A program made the position numbers and the translations under genes. A DNA stretch of 64,000 nucleotides from Furfurilactobacillus milii (GTDB lineage Bacteria; Bacillota; Bacilli; Lactobacillales; Lactobacillaceae), in NCBI RefSeq assembly GCF_009864005.1, contig NZ_WEZQ01000001.1:1-64000 (forward strand). The letters run 5' to 3'. The notes below the pieces were generated by a model, which was given only the letters and a program-made list of their open reading frames with translations, searched no databases and had not been told where the DNA came from. Positions 43,399 through 52,464 of the stretch are shown one piece after another (positions within the stretch are counted from its first letter, which is position 1; each line of letters begins with the position of its first letter).

Positions 43399-44226
43399 TT
43401 ACTTGCTGGCTTTTGCGCCTTTATCAACGTAGCTTAATGTTCCAATTGGACCAGATACTTGGAGCTTACCATTCTTGTAAACAAGCTTAGTAACGGCGGC
43501 ATTCTTTAATGGCTTACCCTCATACTTTTTACTCATTGTGGACAGGTATTCGTTGATGGACATTCCTGAACTAACGACCAGAACATTACCGCCACCGTCT
43601 TTTGAAGTCGTCTTCGCAATGTGATTAAGTTCCGTCGTCATCCGTTGCTGAACTTCTTTAGCACTTTCGGCGCGGTCGGCCTTGACTAATTTAGTATCCT
43701 GACTGTTTTGTGTGTCAAGCTTGTGGTAAGCGTCCTGCAGCTGATTCCAGTAGTCCTTACCCGTTTTCTGCATGAACTCATCGCCAGTCTTGTAGCCATA
43801 TACACCGGCAATCTTGTTATTATCGGCAGCGATACTGTCACCTTCAAAACTACCGTAGCCGCCTTCGCGCAAATCTTTATTCTGACTAACAGAGACATGC
43901 TTATTGCCTGAGTACTTCAGTACTTCCTGCGCCGTCACTGTTTGACGGGTTAAGTCCCCAGTGTAAGCTGCCTTGAACTTAGTATTTTTCAGACCACGAC
44001 CTAAATCATCGGCTACTTTAATCCCGTTCGTAGTCAGTGGAAAGTTGCTCCAACCCTGGACGCGCATCATAACATTTGCAGTCGTTTCTCCGTGACGAGT
44101 TAAGTAAATGGTCACCGGTTTTGTGCTAGCAGCCGTAGCCGGTTCACTAGTAACGTTGGCAATTCCAAACGTCCCTAAAGCTGTAATCGTACCTAGAATA
44201 AGTGCAAATTTCTTCTTAAATGACAT
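43399..44226 (-). CDS. Secreted histidine phosphatase superfamily protein
   Basis: 275 residues with a signal peptide (MSFKKKFALILGTITALGTF ... ATAAS). The phosphoglycerate-mutase-like motif YLTRHGETTANVMMRVQGW supplies the phospho-accepting His. The second catalytic His normally seen in V.xHG reads VLVVSSGMSINEYL here, so it is replaced by Ser. The protein may act with altered chemistry or bind phosphorylated ligands at the cell surface. It is monocistronic. Confidence 0.8.
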   Translation of the reverse strand: MSFKKKFALILGTITALGTFGIANVTSEPATAASTKPVTIYLTRHGETTANVMMRVQGWSNFPLTTNGIKVADDLGRGLKNTKFKAAYTGDLTRQTVTAQEVLKYSGNKHVSVSQNKDLREGGYGSFEGDSIAADNNKIAGVYGYKTGDEFMQKTGKDYWNQLQDAYHKLDTQNSQDTKLVKADRAESAKEVQQRMTTELNHIAKTTSKDGGGNVLVVSSGMSINEYLSTMSKKYEGKPLKNAAVTKLVYKNGKLQVSGPIGTLSYVDKGAKASK

Positions 44227-44281
44227 GTAAAAATCTCCTCAATTAAGTATTATAGAAACCGCTTACATAAGCATATCAAAT

Positions 44282-44326
44282 AAAATCGGCGAGTTCTTCG
44301 TTTATTAGAGAACTCGCCGATTTTAT
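44282..44326 (-). terminator. Rho-independent terminator of the alcohol dehydrogenase operon
   Basis: AAAATCGGCGAGTTCT and AGAACTCGCCGATTTT form a perfect 16-bp stem. Confidence 0.9.
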
Positions 44327-44348
44327 TAGGAAATGTTCATAAAGTAAA

Positions 44349-45389
44349 TTATTGACTCACTATGAGTAACGACTTGATGGCTTCACGCTTGTCCATTGCG
44401 GCATATGCGTCCGCAATGTGGTCCAAGTCGAACCGCTTAGTAAACACCTGGCCTGGATGAATTTCACCCTTTAACACTGCGTCCAAGAGAATGTTCCGGT
44501 CATCAGTCGTCACTGAAGCAATCCCACCACGGAGACCAATGTTTTTCCAGAATAGGTTATTGGTGTTCATATCCGCTTTTTGAGGCACACCAACACGACC
44601 AACAACGGCTCCTGGACGGGCGACTTGAACTGCTGTGTCAACTGATTGTTCAGTACCCACACATTCCAAAACGGCGTCTGCTCCAGCACCATCTGTCAGG
44701 GCCATCACGGCCTTCACTGCGTCATCCCCACGCTCTGCAACGATATTTGTTGCACCAAACTCCTTGGCCAATTTTTGACGATCTTCATAACGACTCATCG
44801 CAATTATCCGTTTGGCACCGCGCAGCTTAGCAGCAATGACACCACACAGACCAACCGCACCGTCACCCATGACAACGACAGTATCATCCTTCTTAACCTC
44901 GGCAGAGGCCGCAGCGTGATAGCCTGTTGCCATAACGTCGGCCAATGTTAACAGATCGGTCAATTGGTCATCTGTATAATCTGATGGTTGTCCAGGCACC
45001 TTAACTAATGCCCAATTGGCATTCTTAAATCGTAAATATTCACCCTGATAGCCGACTACTTCGTCATCACTTGGCTTCAAGCAATCACCATCAAAGCCAG
45101 CCAAACAAGCCGCACAATGACCACAACCATGTGTGAACGGTGCAATGACAAAGTCACCAGGTTGGACGTCAGTTACCTCTGAGCCGACCTCCTCGACAAT
45201 GCCGATGGCTTCATGCCCGACTGGCGTATTCTTTGGTCGGTCAGAAATGCCACGATACCACCACAAATCCGATCCACAAACGCAGGCACGAACGATCTTC
45301 AAAATAGCGTCAGTTGGCTGTTTAATTTCTGGCTTAGGTAAATCCTGTGCTTCAACTTTTCCTGGTTCTACAAACACTGCTGTTTTCAT
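44349..45389 (-). CDS. Zinc-dependent alcohol dehydrogenase (MDR family)
   Basis: 346 residues from ATG 45389 (TTGGAGGACCTTAACA). Catalytic zinc ligands Cys in RACVCGSDLWWYRG and His-Glu in VGHEAIGIVEEV; structural zinc Cys cluster CGHCAACLAGFDGDC; Rossmann motif VVMGDGAVGLCGVIAAKLRG. It oxidises or reduces alcohols and aldehydes with NAD(P). It lies 16 bases behind the NmrA-like gene, in an operon with a MerR-type promoter, which suggests aldehyde or electrophile detoxification like AdhR-controlled adhA (inference). Confidence 0.9.
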   Translation of the reverse strand: MKTAVFVEPGKVEAQDLPKPEIKQPTDAILKIVRACVCGSDLWWYRGISDRPKNTPVGHEAIGIVEEVGSEVTDVQPGDFVIAPFTHGCGHCAACLAGFDGDCLKPSDDEVVGYQGEYLRFKNANWALVKVPGQPSDYTDDQLTDLLTLADVMATGYHAAASAEVKKDDTVVVMGDGAVGLCGVIAAKLRGAKRIIAMSRYEDRQKLAKEFGATNIVAERGDDAVKAVMALTDGAGADAVLECVGTEQSVDTAVQVARPGAVVGRVGVPQKADMNTNNLFWKNIGLRGGIASVTTDDRNILLDAVLKGEIHPGQVFTKRFDLDHIADAYAAMDKREAIKSLLIVSQ

Positions 45390-45405
45390 TGTTAAGGTCC
45401 TCCAA

Positions 45406-46011
45406 TTATTTTCTGTTAATACCGAGGCTATCACGTGAACCAAGCGCAGAATCATGCGCGAGATGCATCACTAAGGCAGCAATGCTTTCACGTGAAACAT
45501 CATGACCACCAAACGGTTCTCCTTTTTTCGTCACCTGATAGTCCGTATCGTGTCCGTTGTCAAACCAGCCTGGGCGAATAATCGTGTAGTTCAGATCAGA
45601 TGCCTCAATAATGTCGGCAGCATCCCGATACGTTTGCAACATTGGGTTATGTTCAAGATTCCCACTCTCGCCAACGCTGGCTGGAATCTCATTGTAGATT
45701 CCCATCGACGTAATGAATAATAAGCGATCAACGTTAGCGCGATCCATCGCTGACACAATTGCCGTTGCCATTTCTGGTAGATTGCCACTTAAAGCAGCGA
45801 ATACAACATCCTGATTTTGAAGTGCATCGTTCAAGCTTTGAATGTCAGTGACATTTCCTTGAATTGCTCGCTCCCGTTTGCTGTTCAGTTTGCCTAATCG
45901 GGTTATGTTTCGCGCCATTAAGGTTAACTGATCATCCGTGTGTTCCAAGAAATATTGACGGGTCACCTGACCAATTGAGCCAGTGGCGCCGATAATAAGT
46001 ACGTTTGCCAA
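45406..46011 (-). CDS. NmrA-like NAD(P)-binding protein
   Basis: 201 residues of an atypical short-chain dehydrogenase: LIIGATGSIGQVTRQYFLEH (Rossmann GxxGxxG), VTDIQSLNDALQNQDVVFAA, TIIRPGWFDNG. It lacks the full YxxxK catalytic pair, as usual for NmrA-type proteins. First gene of the operon with the alcohol dehydrogenase. AGGAGGTAAATTAATT ribosome binding site; MerR-type promoter at 46047-46077. Confidence 0.85.
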   Translation of the reverse strand: MANVLIIGATGSIGQVTRQYFLEHTDDQLTLMARNITRLGKLNSKRERAIQGNVTDIQSLNDALQNQDVVFAALSGNLPEMATAIVSAMDRANVDRLLFITSMGIYNEIPASVGESGNLEHNPMLQTYRDAADIIEASDLNYTIIRPGWFDNGHDTDYQVTKKGEPFGGHDVSRESIAALVMHLAHDSALGSRDSLGINRK

Positions 46012-46046
46012 TTAATTTACCTCCTGTTTCACGTGTAACAATAGTT

Positions 46047-46077
46047 ACTTTACAACTTTACAGTAACTTGAAGGCAA
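46047..46077 (-). promoter_or_regulatory. MerR-type promoter of the nmrA-adh operon
   Basis: Minus strand: TTGCCT (46072-46077), a 19-bp spacer TCAAGTTACTGTAAAGTTG, then TAAAGT (46047-46052). A 19-bp spacer with a dyad inside is the hallmark of MerR-controlled promoters. Confidence 0.65.
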
Positions 46078-46080
46078 CAC

Positions 46081-47415
46081 TTATTTTTGTTTTTCTGGCA
46101 AAATCAAGAAAATGGCTGCCAACAACGAAATCAGTAATAAACCTGCGCCGATTAAAATAGCATAGTGAAAGCCTATTACCTGATTTTTAAACAGACCTTG
46201 AACGCTAACCAAAATTGATAATCCCACGGATCCGCCAATCTGATGCATCACGTTGACAACACCGGACGCCGCACCCGCATCCCTTACATCAGTGTGAGCC
46301 ACACCTGCAGCAGTAAACGGACTGAGCGAAAGTCCTTGCCCAATGCCAATTGCAATCATCGGTAGGGCGATGCCGAGCCAGTAGCCAGTGTTAACCGTAA
46401 AGAAGCTCATCCATGTCATCCCAATAAACGTTAAAAATATGCCGATTGTTAACAAGCGCCCGTTACCAAACTTCGCCGTTAAACGCGCTACCTGTAAAGC
46501 CACAATAAAGTTAACAATCGTCAATGGAAAGAAAGCAACACCAGCCATTAACGCGCTAAAACCTAATTGTCTTTGCATCAGTTGTGGTGTGATAAACCAA
46601 AAGCCAAGCATTGAGCCCAAATATAAGAAACGTCCTAAGTACGCGCCAATGCGTTCACGATTCTTAAACAACCGTAACGGCATGATCGGTTGACTTGTCC
46701 GATACTCTTGGTAAACAAAAATTACCAACAGCGCAATTGCCAGTATGAACGCAGATAACTTGCCCCAAGTACCAACAATGCTGTACACCAATGCGCTCAT
46801 TCCAAATAAAGAACTTAATGTGCCAAGCCAATCTAGATTTCCAGACCGGCCAGCAGCCTTCTGTAAATGACGCACAGATAAGTAGTACATCCACATACTG
46901 ATAGGCACGTTGATGAAAAATCCAACACGCCATGTCAGCAAGCTTGCAAACACACCGCCAATAACTAAGCTAACACTCGCACCAATTCCGGCCATAGCAC
47001 CATAATACGCAATGGCACGTACACGTGCAGGTCCTTCATAAGTATCCATCAAAATAGCCAAGGTCGTCGGTGCAAGAATGGCCGAGCCAATTCCTTGAAA
47101 GGCTCTGGAAGCGATAATCATCGGTGCATTAACTGATAATCCAACAAGTAGCGAACCTATTCCAAAGATAACCAGACCAATTTGAAATACACGGCGCCGG
47201 CCAAACAGATCCCCTGCCCGACCGCCAAGCAGCAGAAATCCACCAAACGTTAACGAGTAGGCGCTACTGACCCAAGATAAAGTTTGCTGATTTAACTGTA
47301 AATCTTGAGCAATTTTAACAGTTCCCGTAAAAATAATTGAATTATCAAGCAAAATCATAAAATAACTCATCAAAATAACTAATAGTATCCAATCGAATCT
47401 TTTCTTCGTTGCCAT
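46081..47415 (-). CDS. MFS drug exporter, DHA2 type
   Basis: 444 residues with about 12-14 transmembrane helices: MILLDNSIIFTGTVKIAQDL, LLGGRAGDLFGRRRVFQIGL (motif A), FQGIGSAILAPTTLAILMDT. The class resembles proton antiporters for hydrophobic drugs or dyes. CAGGAGGACAAC precedes the ATG. It has its own MerR-type promoter (47447-47477), so it belongs to the same regulon as the alcohol dehydrogenase operon downstream. Confidence 0.85.
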   Translation of the reverse strand: MATKKRFDWILLVILMSYFMILLDNSIIFTGTVKIAQDLQLNQQTLSWVSSAYSLTFGGFLLLGGRAGDLFGRRRVFQIGLVIFGIGSLLVGLSVNAPMIIASRAFQGIGSAILAPTTLAILMDTYEGPARVRAIAYYGAMAGIGASVSLVIGGVFASLLTWRVGFFINVPISMWMYYLSVRHLQKAAGRSGNLDWLGTLSSLFGMSALVYSIVGTWGKLSAFILAIALLVIFVYQEYRTSQPIMPLRLFKNRERIGAYLGRFLYLGSMLGFWFITPQLMQRQLGFSALMAGVAFFPLTIVNFIVALQVARLTAKFGNGRLLTIGIFLTFIGMTWMSFFTVNTGYWLGIALPMIAIGIGQGLSLSPFTAAGVAHTDVRDAGAASGVVNVMHQIGGSVGLSILVSVQGLFKNQVIGFHYAILIGAGLLLISLLAAIFLILPEKQK

Positions 47416-47446
47416 GTTGTCCTCCTGTTGTTATGCAATGTTTGAA

Positions 47447-47477
47447 AGCTTAGACCTTCAACTGCACTTCAACGCAA
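47447..47477 (-). promoter_or_regulatory. MerR-type promoter of the MFS exporter
   Basis: Minus strand: TTGCGT (47472-47477), 19-bp spacer TGAAGTGCAGTTGAAGGTC, then TAAGCT (47447-47452). Confidence 0.65.
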
Positions 47478-47520
47478 CAAGAAAATTTTCTTTTTTCGGC
47501 GAATCGCCATGCAATGTATA

Positions 47521-47572
47521 AAAAAACTGTTAACCATAATGTCCTCATCAGACATCATCGTTAACAGCTTTC
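47521..47572 (-). terminator. Rho-independent terminator of the merR gene
   Basis: CTGTTAACGATGATGTC and GACATTATGGTTAACAG (minus strand) pair with few mismatches and are followed by seven T's. Confidence 0.9.
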
Positions 47573-47576
47573 ATTT

Positions 47577-47990
47577 CTATTGATTTGCTTTTTTCTCCGC
47601 GTGCTGTCGTTCCAGCTCACGAAGCTCTTCTTCAGTCGTTTCCATATGATCATAGAAATGATTGAGTTTGTAATTCAAGTGATCGATAGCAGACTGCAAA
47701 TCATCGCGCTTTTCTTCCATCACAGCGAGTTGTTCCTGCAGAATAGCCTTCTGCTCTTTCGTATTATCTTCTTGCGCATCGAATAACTGGATGTAACGTC
47801 GCAAATTTTCAATACTCATGCCGGCAGCTCGCATTTGCGTCACAAACTTAATGCGACGGATGATCCGATCATCAATATCACGATTGCCAACCTCTGTTCG
47901 GTCAATTTCTGGAATCAGCGATTCTTTTTCATAATACCGAATAGCTGCCGATGATACGCCTGTTTTTTCACTAGCTTCTTTAATATTCAT
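47577..47990 (-). CDS. MerR family transcriptional regulator
   Basis: 137 residues from ATG 47990 (AAGGAGAAAACGCA). N-terminal MerR winged helix-turn-helix MNIKEASEKTGVSSAAIRYY then RNIDDR-like wing and QMRAAGMSIENLRRYIQLF; a long dimerisation coiled coil follows. There is no Cys cluster of the metal-sensing type, so it is closer to AdhR/NmlR or multidrug sensors. It activates promoters by untwisting a 19-bp spacer; three such promoters lie here, including its own. Confidence 0.85.
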   Translation of the reverse strand: MNIKEASEKTGVSSAAIRYYEKESLIPEIDRTEVGNRDIDDRIIRRIKFVTQMRAAGMSIENLRRYIQLFDAQEDNTKEQKAILQEQLAVMEEKRDDLQSAIDHLNYKLNHFYDHMETTEEELRELERQHAEKKANQ

Positions 47991-48059
47991 TGCGTTTTCT
48001 CCTTGTGGATCATAGTAGCACAATGGCCTAAATAACCGGCCAGTCTCATTGATGTATTC

Positions 48060-48090
48060 ACAATAGACCTTAATGTGTACTTGAAGGCAA
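48060..48090 (-). promoter_or_regulatory. MerR-type promoter of the merR gene
   Basis: Minus strand: TTGCCT (48085-48090), 19-bp spacer TCAAGTACACATTAAGGTC, then TATTGT (48060-48065), 70 bp upstream of the start. Confidence 0.65.
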
Positions 48091-48098
48091 GGGAAACA

Positions 48099-49418
48099 TT
48101 AGAAATGAAGTTCGTTATTGAAAAATCGTGTATGAAATATCTCTGCAATGTCTGCACCAACACTCTGTAAAGATCTCTTTGAAAATCCAATCTCTGACAA
48201 AAGAAAGTATCGAACACTTAATTGTAAAATTCTTGTTGCAATTATTAGCTTCTCATCTTTATAAATACCTGGTCTAACTTTTCCATGTGTCAAATACACT
48301 CTTGTGTTGACTAAACTTTTAATAAAATCATCTTCACTGTCAATACTCTTTTGTAAAACATCTCTATTTAAAATTTCATTTGGCACTCTCTTAAAAAGAA
48401 ATGTTAGCTTGTCTCGTAAACAAGCATCACGGTTACGGAAAAATGACTCAATACCTTCCGTTAAATTGATTAAAGTGTTTTCAATAATACTTTCCTGCGT
48501 AACTGTCAAAATATAATCATCGGCCAGTAACTTTAATTCGCTAGACATATCAAACCATTTAGTCAAACTATTAGGTAATTCATCTTCAACATCATTATAT
48601 CTGGGCGTGATTCTAAGGTCACTTTCTCTCTCTACACTTCTTATGGGATAAGTTTGATTGAACAACACATTTGCTTTCAAACCGTTTGACAAATTGCCCT
48701 GTAAATATTTAGCACTAATAGTCTCACCAAGTAAAACAGTAAAAAATTTCGCAGTTTCATTAACTATTTTGGTCGATTGCAGCATCGATACCGCATTAGA
48801 ATTAGGTTCAATTATTAATCCTGTTTCATTTTTTATATTAACTTTTAGAAGTTCACGGGGGTAATTAATTGTGCCAGATTCGTCCAAACTAACACTGAAA
48901 TTGCCTCCATCAAAGGCGAAACTAGTTAAAAGTTTTCGCTCAGGTTTCTTGACTTCAAAAATTTGTTTACCGCTCTTTGGTTCTTTTTTGATGGTCAACA
49001 TGTTGTTTGGCAGCCACACATTTAAATCGGTTAAAGAAAATCTAAAAAAAGATAAATACTGGCGCTGAGTAACCTTGTTGAAATTTCCATTTGTAATAAG
49101 CATATCTGATACTTGGTATCTCTCTGAGATTAATCCAGGTATAGAATTTGTATTGCCAATCATGCTCACCGTGGATAAAACAATATTTTCGCCGGTTTGG
49201 GCAAAGCCAAATACTGATTCATAATCCTCAAAGTTGAGTACATCTATCGCCGATGTCTCACTAACATTTAGCGTTCCAAAAACTTCGAGAAGTATATTTC
49301 CAGAGTCATAATGAAGTTTTCCCGGAATCCAATTTTCTGGATTAATTTCCTTTTTAACAGACCAAATTCCTTGGAATTCAAAGCGATCAAACATATTTTC
49401 ATTAATTAATTTAGTCAT
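48099..49418 (-). CDS. ApeA-like HEPN protein (candidate anti-phage defence)
   Basis: 439 residues. The N-terminal two-thirds (FEFQGIWSVKKEINPENWIP ... IDVLNFEDYESVFGF) resembles the ApeA N-terminal domain, and the C-terminal third carries a HEPN-like helical domain with the R-x4-H nuclease motif in NTRVYLTHGK (about residue 385). ApeA is a single-gene abortive-infection system whose HEPN RNase activity is set off by phage. The gene is AT-richer than its neighbours and starts 8 bases inside the proline iminopeptidase gene. The assignment rests on layout and motif recall, so it needs a profile search. Confidence 0.65.
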   Translation of the reverse strand: MTKLINENMFDRFEFQGIWSVKKEINPENWIPGKLHYDSGNILLEVFGTLNVSETSAIDVLNFEDYESVFGFAQTGENIVLSTVSMIGNTNSIPGLISERYQVSDMLITNGNFNKVTQRQYLSFFRFSLTDLNVWLPNNMLTIKKEPKSGKQIFEVKKPERKLLTSFAFDGGNFSVSLDESGTINYPRELLKVNIKNETGLIIEPNSNAVSMLQSTKIVNETAKFFTVLLGETISAKYLQGNLSNGLKANVLFNQTYPIRSVERESDLRITPRYNDVEDELPNSLTKWFDMSSELKLLADDYILTVTQESIIENTLINLTEGIESFFRNRDACLRDKLTFLFKRVPNEILNRDVLQKSIDSEDDFIKSLVNTRVYLTHGKVRPGIYKDEKLIIATRILQLSVRYFLLSEIGFSKRSLQSVGADIAEIFHTRFFNNELHF

Positions 49419-50289
49419 TTTCCTTCAACCACTTATCCAGCACACTGATAAACTCATCATGCTGATCCAACAAAGCCAAGTGACGGCTGTTGGCAAACAA
49501 GTGCCACTTAGCGCCTGGAATGTGATCGTAAACAGACTTAGCAATTAATGGTGTACATAGATCATCCGTCCCATTAGTAACCAATACAGGCACATGAATG
49601 TTCTTCAGATCATCGGTTACATCGTAGTCACTGATGGTCCCGTTCTCAGTAAATTCGTTTGGTCCCTCAGCGATTAGGCTGGCACGTTTACCATTCGTTT
49701 CACGACGCAGTGGTTCTGGTGAATTTTCATCCGGATCATCCCAGCAATAGCGCTCCATGTAACGGTCGTTAGCAGCCAAGTACTTAGGACCGGAGAAGTC
49801 CCCTGTGCGCTCAGCCTCGGCAATTGCCTCGCGATCCTCATGACTCAAATAAGAAATTAACCGGTGTTGCTCTTGCGTCCACAACTTGATAGAAGCAGGC
49901 GAACCATCGATCATGACACTCTTAACCCCCGTTTGGTCATAATGCGTGAGGTAAAGCATTTCAAGCATGCCACCCCAAGATTGACCCAACATGTGAATTT
50001 CATCCAGGTGTAAGTACTTACGGAGCGCGATTAATTCCTCAGCCCACGTTTCCTTCACATAAACGGATTCGTCCTCAGGCAATGATGACTTCCCACAACC
50101 AACTTGGTCATACATAATCAACTGACGGCCTGTTTCTGCGTAGTCATCCAGCAATTCAAAGTAGTTATGCGATGAACCAGGACCGCCGTGAATCAGCAAT
50201 AATGGTGCCTTGCCCGGCGTCTTCTCACCGACAATTCGATAATATGTTTTATAACCGCGAAATGGCATGTAGCCTTCTTCAATCTTCAT
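49411..50289 (-). CDS. pepI: Proline iminopeptidase
   Basis: 292 residues from ATG 50289 (AAAGGAAG). An alpha/beta-hydrolase of the S33 family with LLIHGGPGSSHNYFE (oxyanion loop), nucleophile elbow HMLGQSWGGMLEML, Asp in NGTDDLCTP and His in FANSRHLALLD. It removes N-terminal proline from peptides in the cytoplasm, a known peptidase in lactobacilli. Its 3' end overlaps the ApeA-like gene. Confidence 0.9.
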   Translation of the reverse strand: MKIEEGYMPFRGYKTYYRIVGEKTPGKAPLLLIHGGPGSSHNYFELLDDYAETGRQLIMYDQVGCGKSSLPEDESVYVKETWAEELIALRKYLHLDEIHMLGQSWGGMLEMLYLTHYDQTGVKSVMIDGSPASIKLWTQEQHRLISYLSHEDREAIAEAERTGDFSGPKYLAANDRYMERYCWDDPDENSPEPLRRETNGKRASLIAEGPNEFTENGTISDYDVTDDLKNIHVPVLVTNGTDDLCTPLIAKSVYDHIPGAKWHLFANSRHLALLDQHDEFISVLDKWLKEND

Positions 50290-50400
50290 GAATCGCAACT
50301 TCCTTTATGTGTGAAATATGATGCTTATGTTGATTGTACGCCTTGCAACAGACATCGAAGCATCCTGAAATAATTATTTTTCAATCATCTTAGACAAATT

Positions 50401-50445
50401 AAAAACATGTTAGGCGAAATTATCATAACCCGCCTAACACGTTTT
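50401..50445. terminator. Rho-independent terminator
   Basis: AAAACATGTTAGGCG and CGCCTAACACGTTTT pair around a 14-base loop. The rest of 50290-50665 shows no supported gene; a 28-codon plus-strand frame at 50551 lacks a ribosome binding site. Confidence 0.8.
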
Positions 50446-50665
50446 GAAATTCTAGATTATTTTCTTTTTTCTGTTAATTTTAACGTCCACTTCTAACTGT
50501 CAAGATATCTAGCAGCGTAAACGTTGGACCTAATAACGTAAACTCGCCACCATGAGAAGGATACGCATACCTATTTTAAACATTTTTCTAGCCGTTACGA
50601 TCGTTGCCTCAAGAATTGTAGATGGGAAAAAGTATTAATTGTGTTCACATCCGTCTCAAATTAGC

Positions 50666-51676
50666 CTAGCGTTTACGTTTCATTTTGATAACCACCCAGC
50701 TCAGCACCCCGATGATGATAATCATCACGCTACCGACAGTCCAGTAAAGCATCGTGTGATCCGGTTTCAGCGTCACGTCTTGGTTATTGTATTTTTCGGC
50801 CTGCTTCTTAGTAATCGTGAATTCACGAACAAAATGCCACTTCTTCTTAACGGCAGTGACTGTTAAATCAAGCCGGTAGCGCCCTGGTTTAAATCGTTCC
50901 CCGTTCAAACGGATCGGGTAATCCATGATCGAGTTTGGTGCAAACTGAACGTGATCCTTTGTCGACTTATACAACGTCCGTTTGCTCGTTGTTTGAACCT
51001 TTGCCACGATTTTTGCCTGGCTTAAGTAACGTTTTTTTACATTGCGCAATTGAGCTGTGACCAGATTACGACCCGCTTCAGATTTAGCTTTTACATCCCC
51101 CAGTTTTAACATTGGTGTTAATTTTTGCCGACCTTGATGAAGGACCATTCCCACCACGTACTGATAATTATTCGTGACGGAAATTCCTTTCGAGGTCTTT
51201 TTCTTGTCGGGCGCTACTTTTTTAAACGAAATTCCGCCGGCAATCACACCGTTAAACTTTTGTTTAGGTGCATCGATTTCAAAAATCGCCATCTTCGAAC
51301 TTTTGGGCGCCAAACTGAGCTGCTTTGGGGCAGTCGTCACAACATCCGTTAACGGTATCGTCAGCGTTTTGTCGGACTTAAATCGTGACTTGCTATACTC
51401 GACAACGCCGTTTGGATTCGTCTTCGCCACGTTCACATTTGTGTTGATCTTAATGCGTTTGTCAGACGTATTGGTAACCTTCACCATGACACTTTCTTTT
51501 TGACCCGGCTTCACGTTTAAATCAAAATACGTTTTCGATTGATCCCGTTGTAATGACGACTTTTGTGGCTCCACGCTGAAATCCATGCTTTGTGCATGAG
51601 CCACTTGACTATGTAGCAGGAGGCCAACCACCCCACAAAGCATCACTATAATTGTCGTTAATGTTTTCTTGGTCAT
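50666..51676 (-). CDS. WxL-associated surface protein (DUF916/DUF3324)
   Basis: 336 residues from ATG 51676 (GGAGGGTTCAAC). Signal peptide MTKKTLTTIIVMLCGVVGLL ... AHAQ, then the DUF916 domain (MDFSVEPQKSSLQRDQSKTY) and DUF3324 domain, and a C-terminal transmembrane helix (LYWTVGSVMIIIIGVLSWVV) with a basic tail KMKRKR. In lactobacilli and enterococci such proteins form a complex with WxL proteins at the cell wall (CscA-type). It is the last gene of the cluster. Confidence 0.9.
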   Translation of the reverse strand: MTKKTLTTIIVMLCGVVGLLLHSQVAHAQSMDFSVEPQKSSLQRDQSKTYFDLNVKPGQKESVMVKVTNTSDKRIKINTNVNVAKTNPNGVVEYSKSRFKSDKTLTIPLTDVVTTAPKQLSLAPKSSKMAIFEIDAPKQKFNGVIAGGISFKKVAPDKKKTSKGISVTNNYQYVVGMVLHQGRQKLTPMLKLGDVKAKSEAGRNLVTAQLRNVKKRYLSQAKIVAKVQTTSKRTLYKSTKDHVQFAPNSIMDYPIRLNGERFKPGRYRLDLTVTAVKKKWHFVREFTITKKQAEKYNNQDVTLKPDHTMLYWTVGSVMIIIIGVLSWVVIKMKRKR

Positions 51677-51717
51677 GTTGAACCCTCCTGTGTTTCGCAT
51701 ATTTGAAACATTTAAAA

Positions 51718-52446
51718 CTAAACGGCTTCATCTGGTGTATCTTCTAGTGTCCAAGTCAATGTTCCATTGTAGGTGCCCGCACGAGCGGCACCAGCTGGAA
51801 CTACTAGCTGAACACCAGTTGTTTCTTCTTGTTCAGTACCAGTCACTTCACCGCCAAAACGATGGATGGTCGTTCCTGTTCCCTTACCCGTTGGCGCGTT
51901 TAATAATTTCACATTCGCGCCATCATCAAGAACCGTCACATTGCCGCCAACCATAGTTGGTTCCTGGCCAGATTCAGTGCCTAATACGGATCGATCATTG
52001 AATAGAATCTTAGTACCGGTCATTTGATGCTCCTCGCCGTTCTTAAAGGGCAGGCTCTGCTTGACTGCTAATTGCCATCCAAGTCCGCCACCCCGTTTGT
52101 CGGTGACCTGAACGAAGTTGGAACGTTTGACTGAACCTTCAATACCGTCGATTTGAACTGTATCTGTTTTGGCATTGAATGTTTGTTCCTGCGTATTGGA
52201 TGTCGTCCGTTGACCGAAATCTAGTTTGGACGCGTAATCAATGGTCAATGAACCACTCTGATTAGTCGTCCCGGATCCTGTCAGCTCAGTTGCTGCGTCG
52301 TTAGGATCTAATGGTGTCGTAACGGTACTTGGATCTGTAAACGAAACCGTCGCTGTAGAATCCCATGACGCGGCCATGACCGGTGTCGCCAACCCCAACG
52401 TCAGTAATGATGTCGCAATAATGGTCGTTAGTTTGCTCATTTTCAT
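51718..52446 (-). CDS. Small WxL-domain surface protein
   Basis: 242 residues. Signal peptide (LTTIIATSLLTLGLATPVMA), then a WxL domain with both signatures: GLGWQLAVKQS and, at the end, GTLTWTLEDTPDEAV. WxL domains bind peptidoglycan non-covalently. The protein is of CscB type and lies between the large WxL gene and the DUF916 gene on the same strand. Confidence 0.9.
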   Translation of the reverse strand: MKMSKLTTIIATSLLTLGLATPVMAASWDSTATVSFTDPSTVTTPLDPNDAATELTGSGTTNQSGSLTIDYASKLDFGQRTTSNTQEQTFNAKTDTVQIDGIEGSVKRSNFVQVTDKRGGGLGWQLAVKQSLPFKNGEEHQMTGTKILFNDRSVLGTESGQEPTMVGGNVTVLDDGANVKLLNAPTGKGTGTTIHRFGGEVTGTEQEETTGVQLVVPAGAARAGTYNGTLTWTLEDTPDEAV

Positions 52447-52464
52447 GATTTTTACCTCACTTTT

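Noticed and set aside
50551-50637. 28-codon plus-strand hydrophobic frame upstream of the DUF916 gene region
   Set aside because: It has no ribosome binding site and no convincing toxin-like tail; not supportable as a gene.
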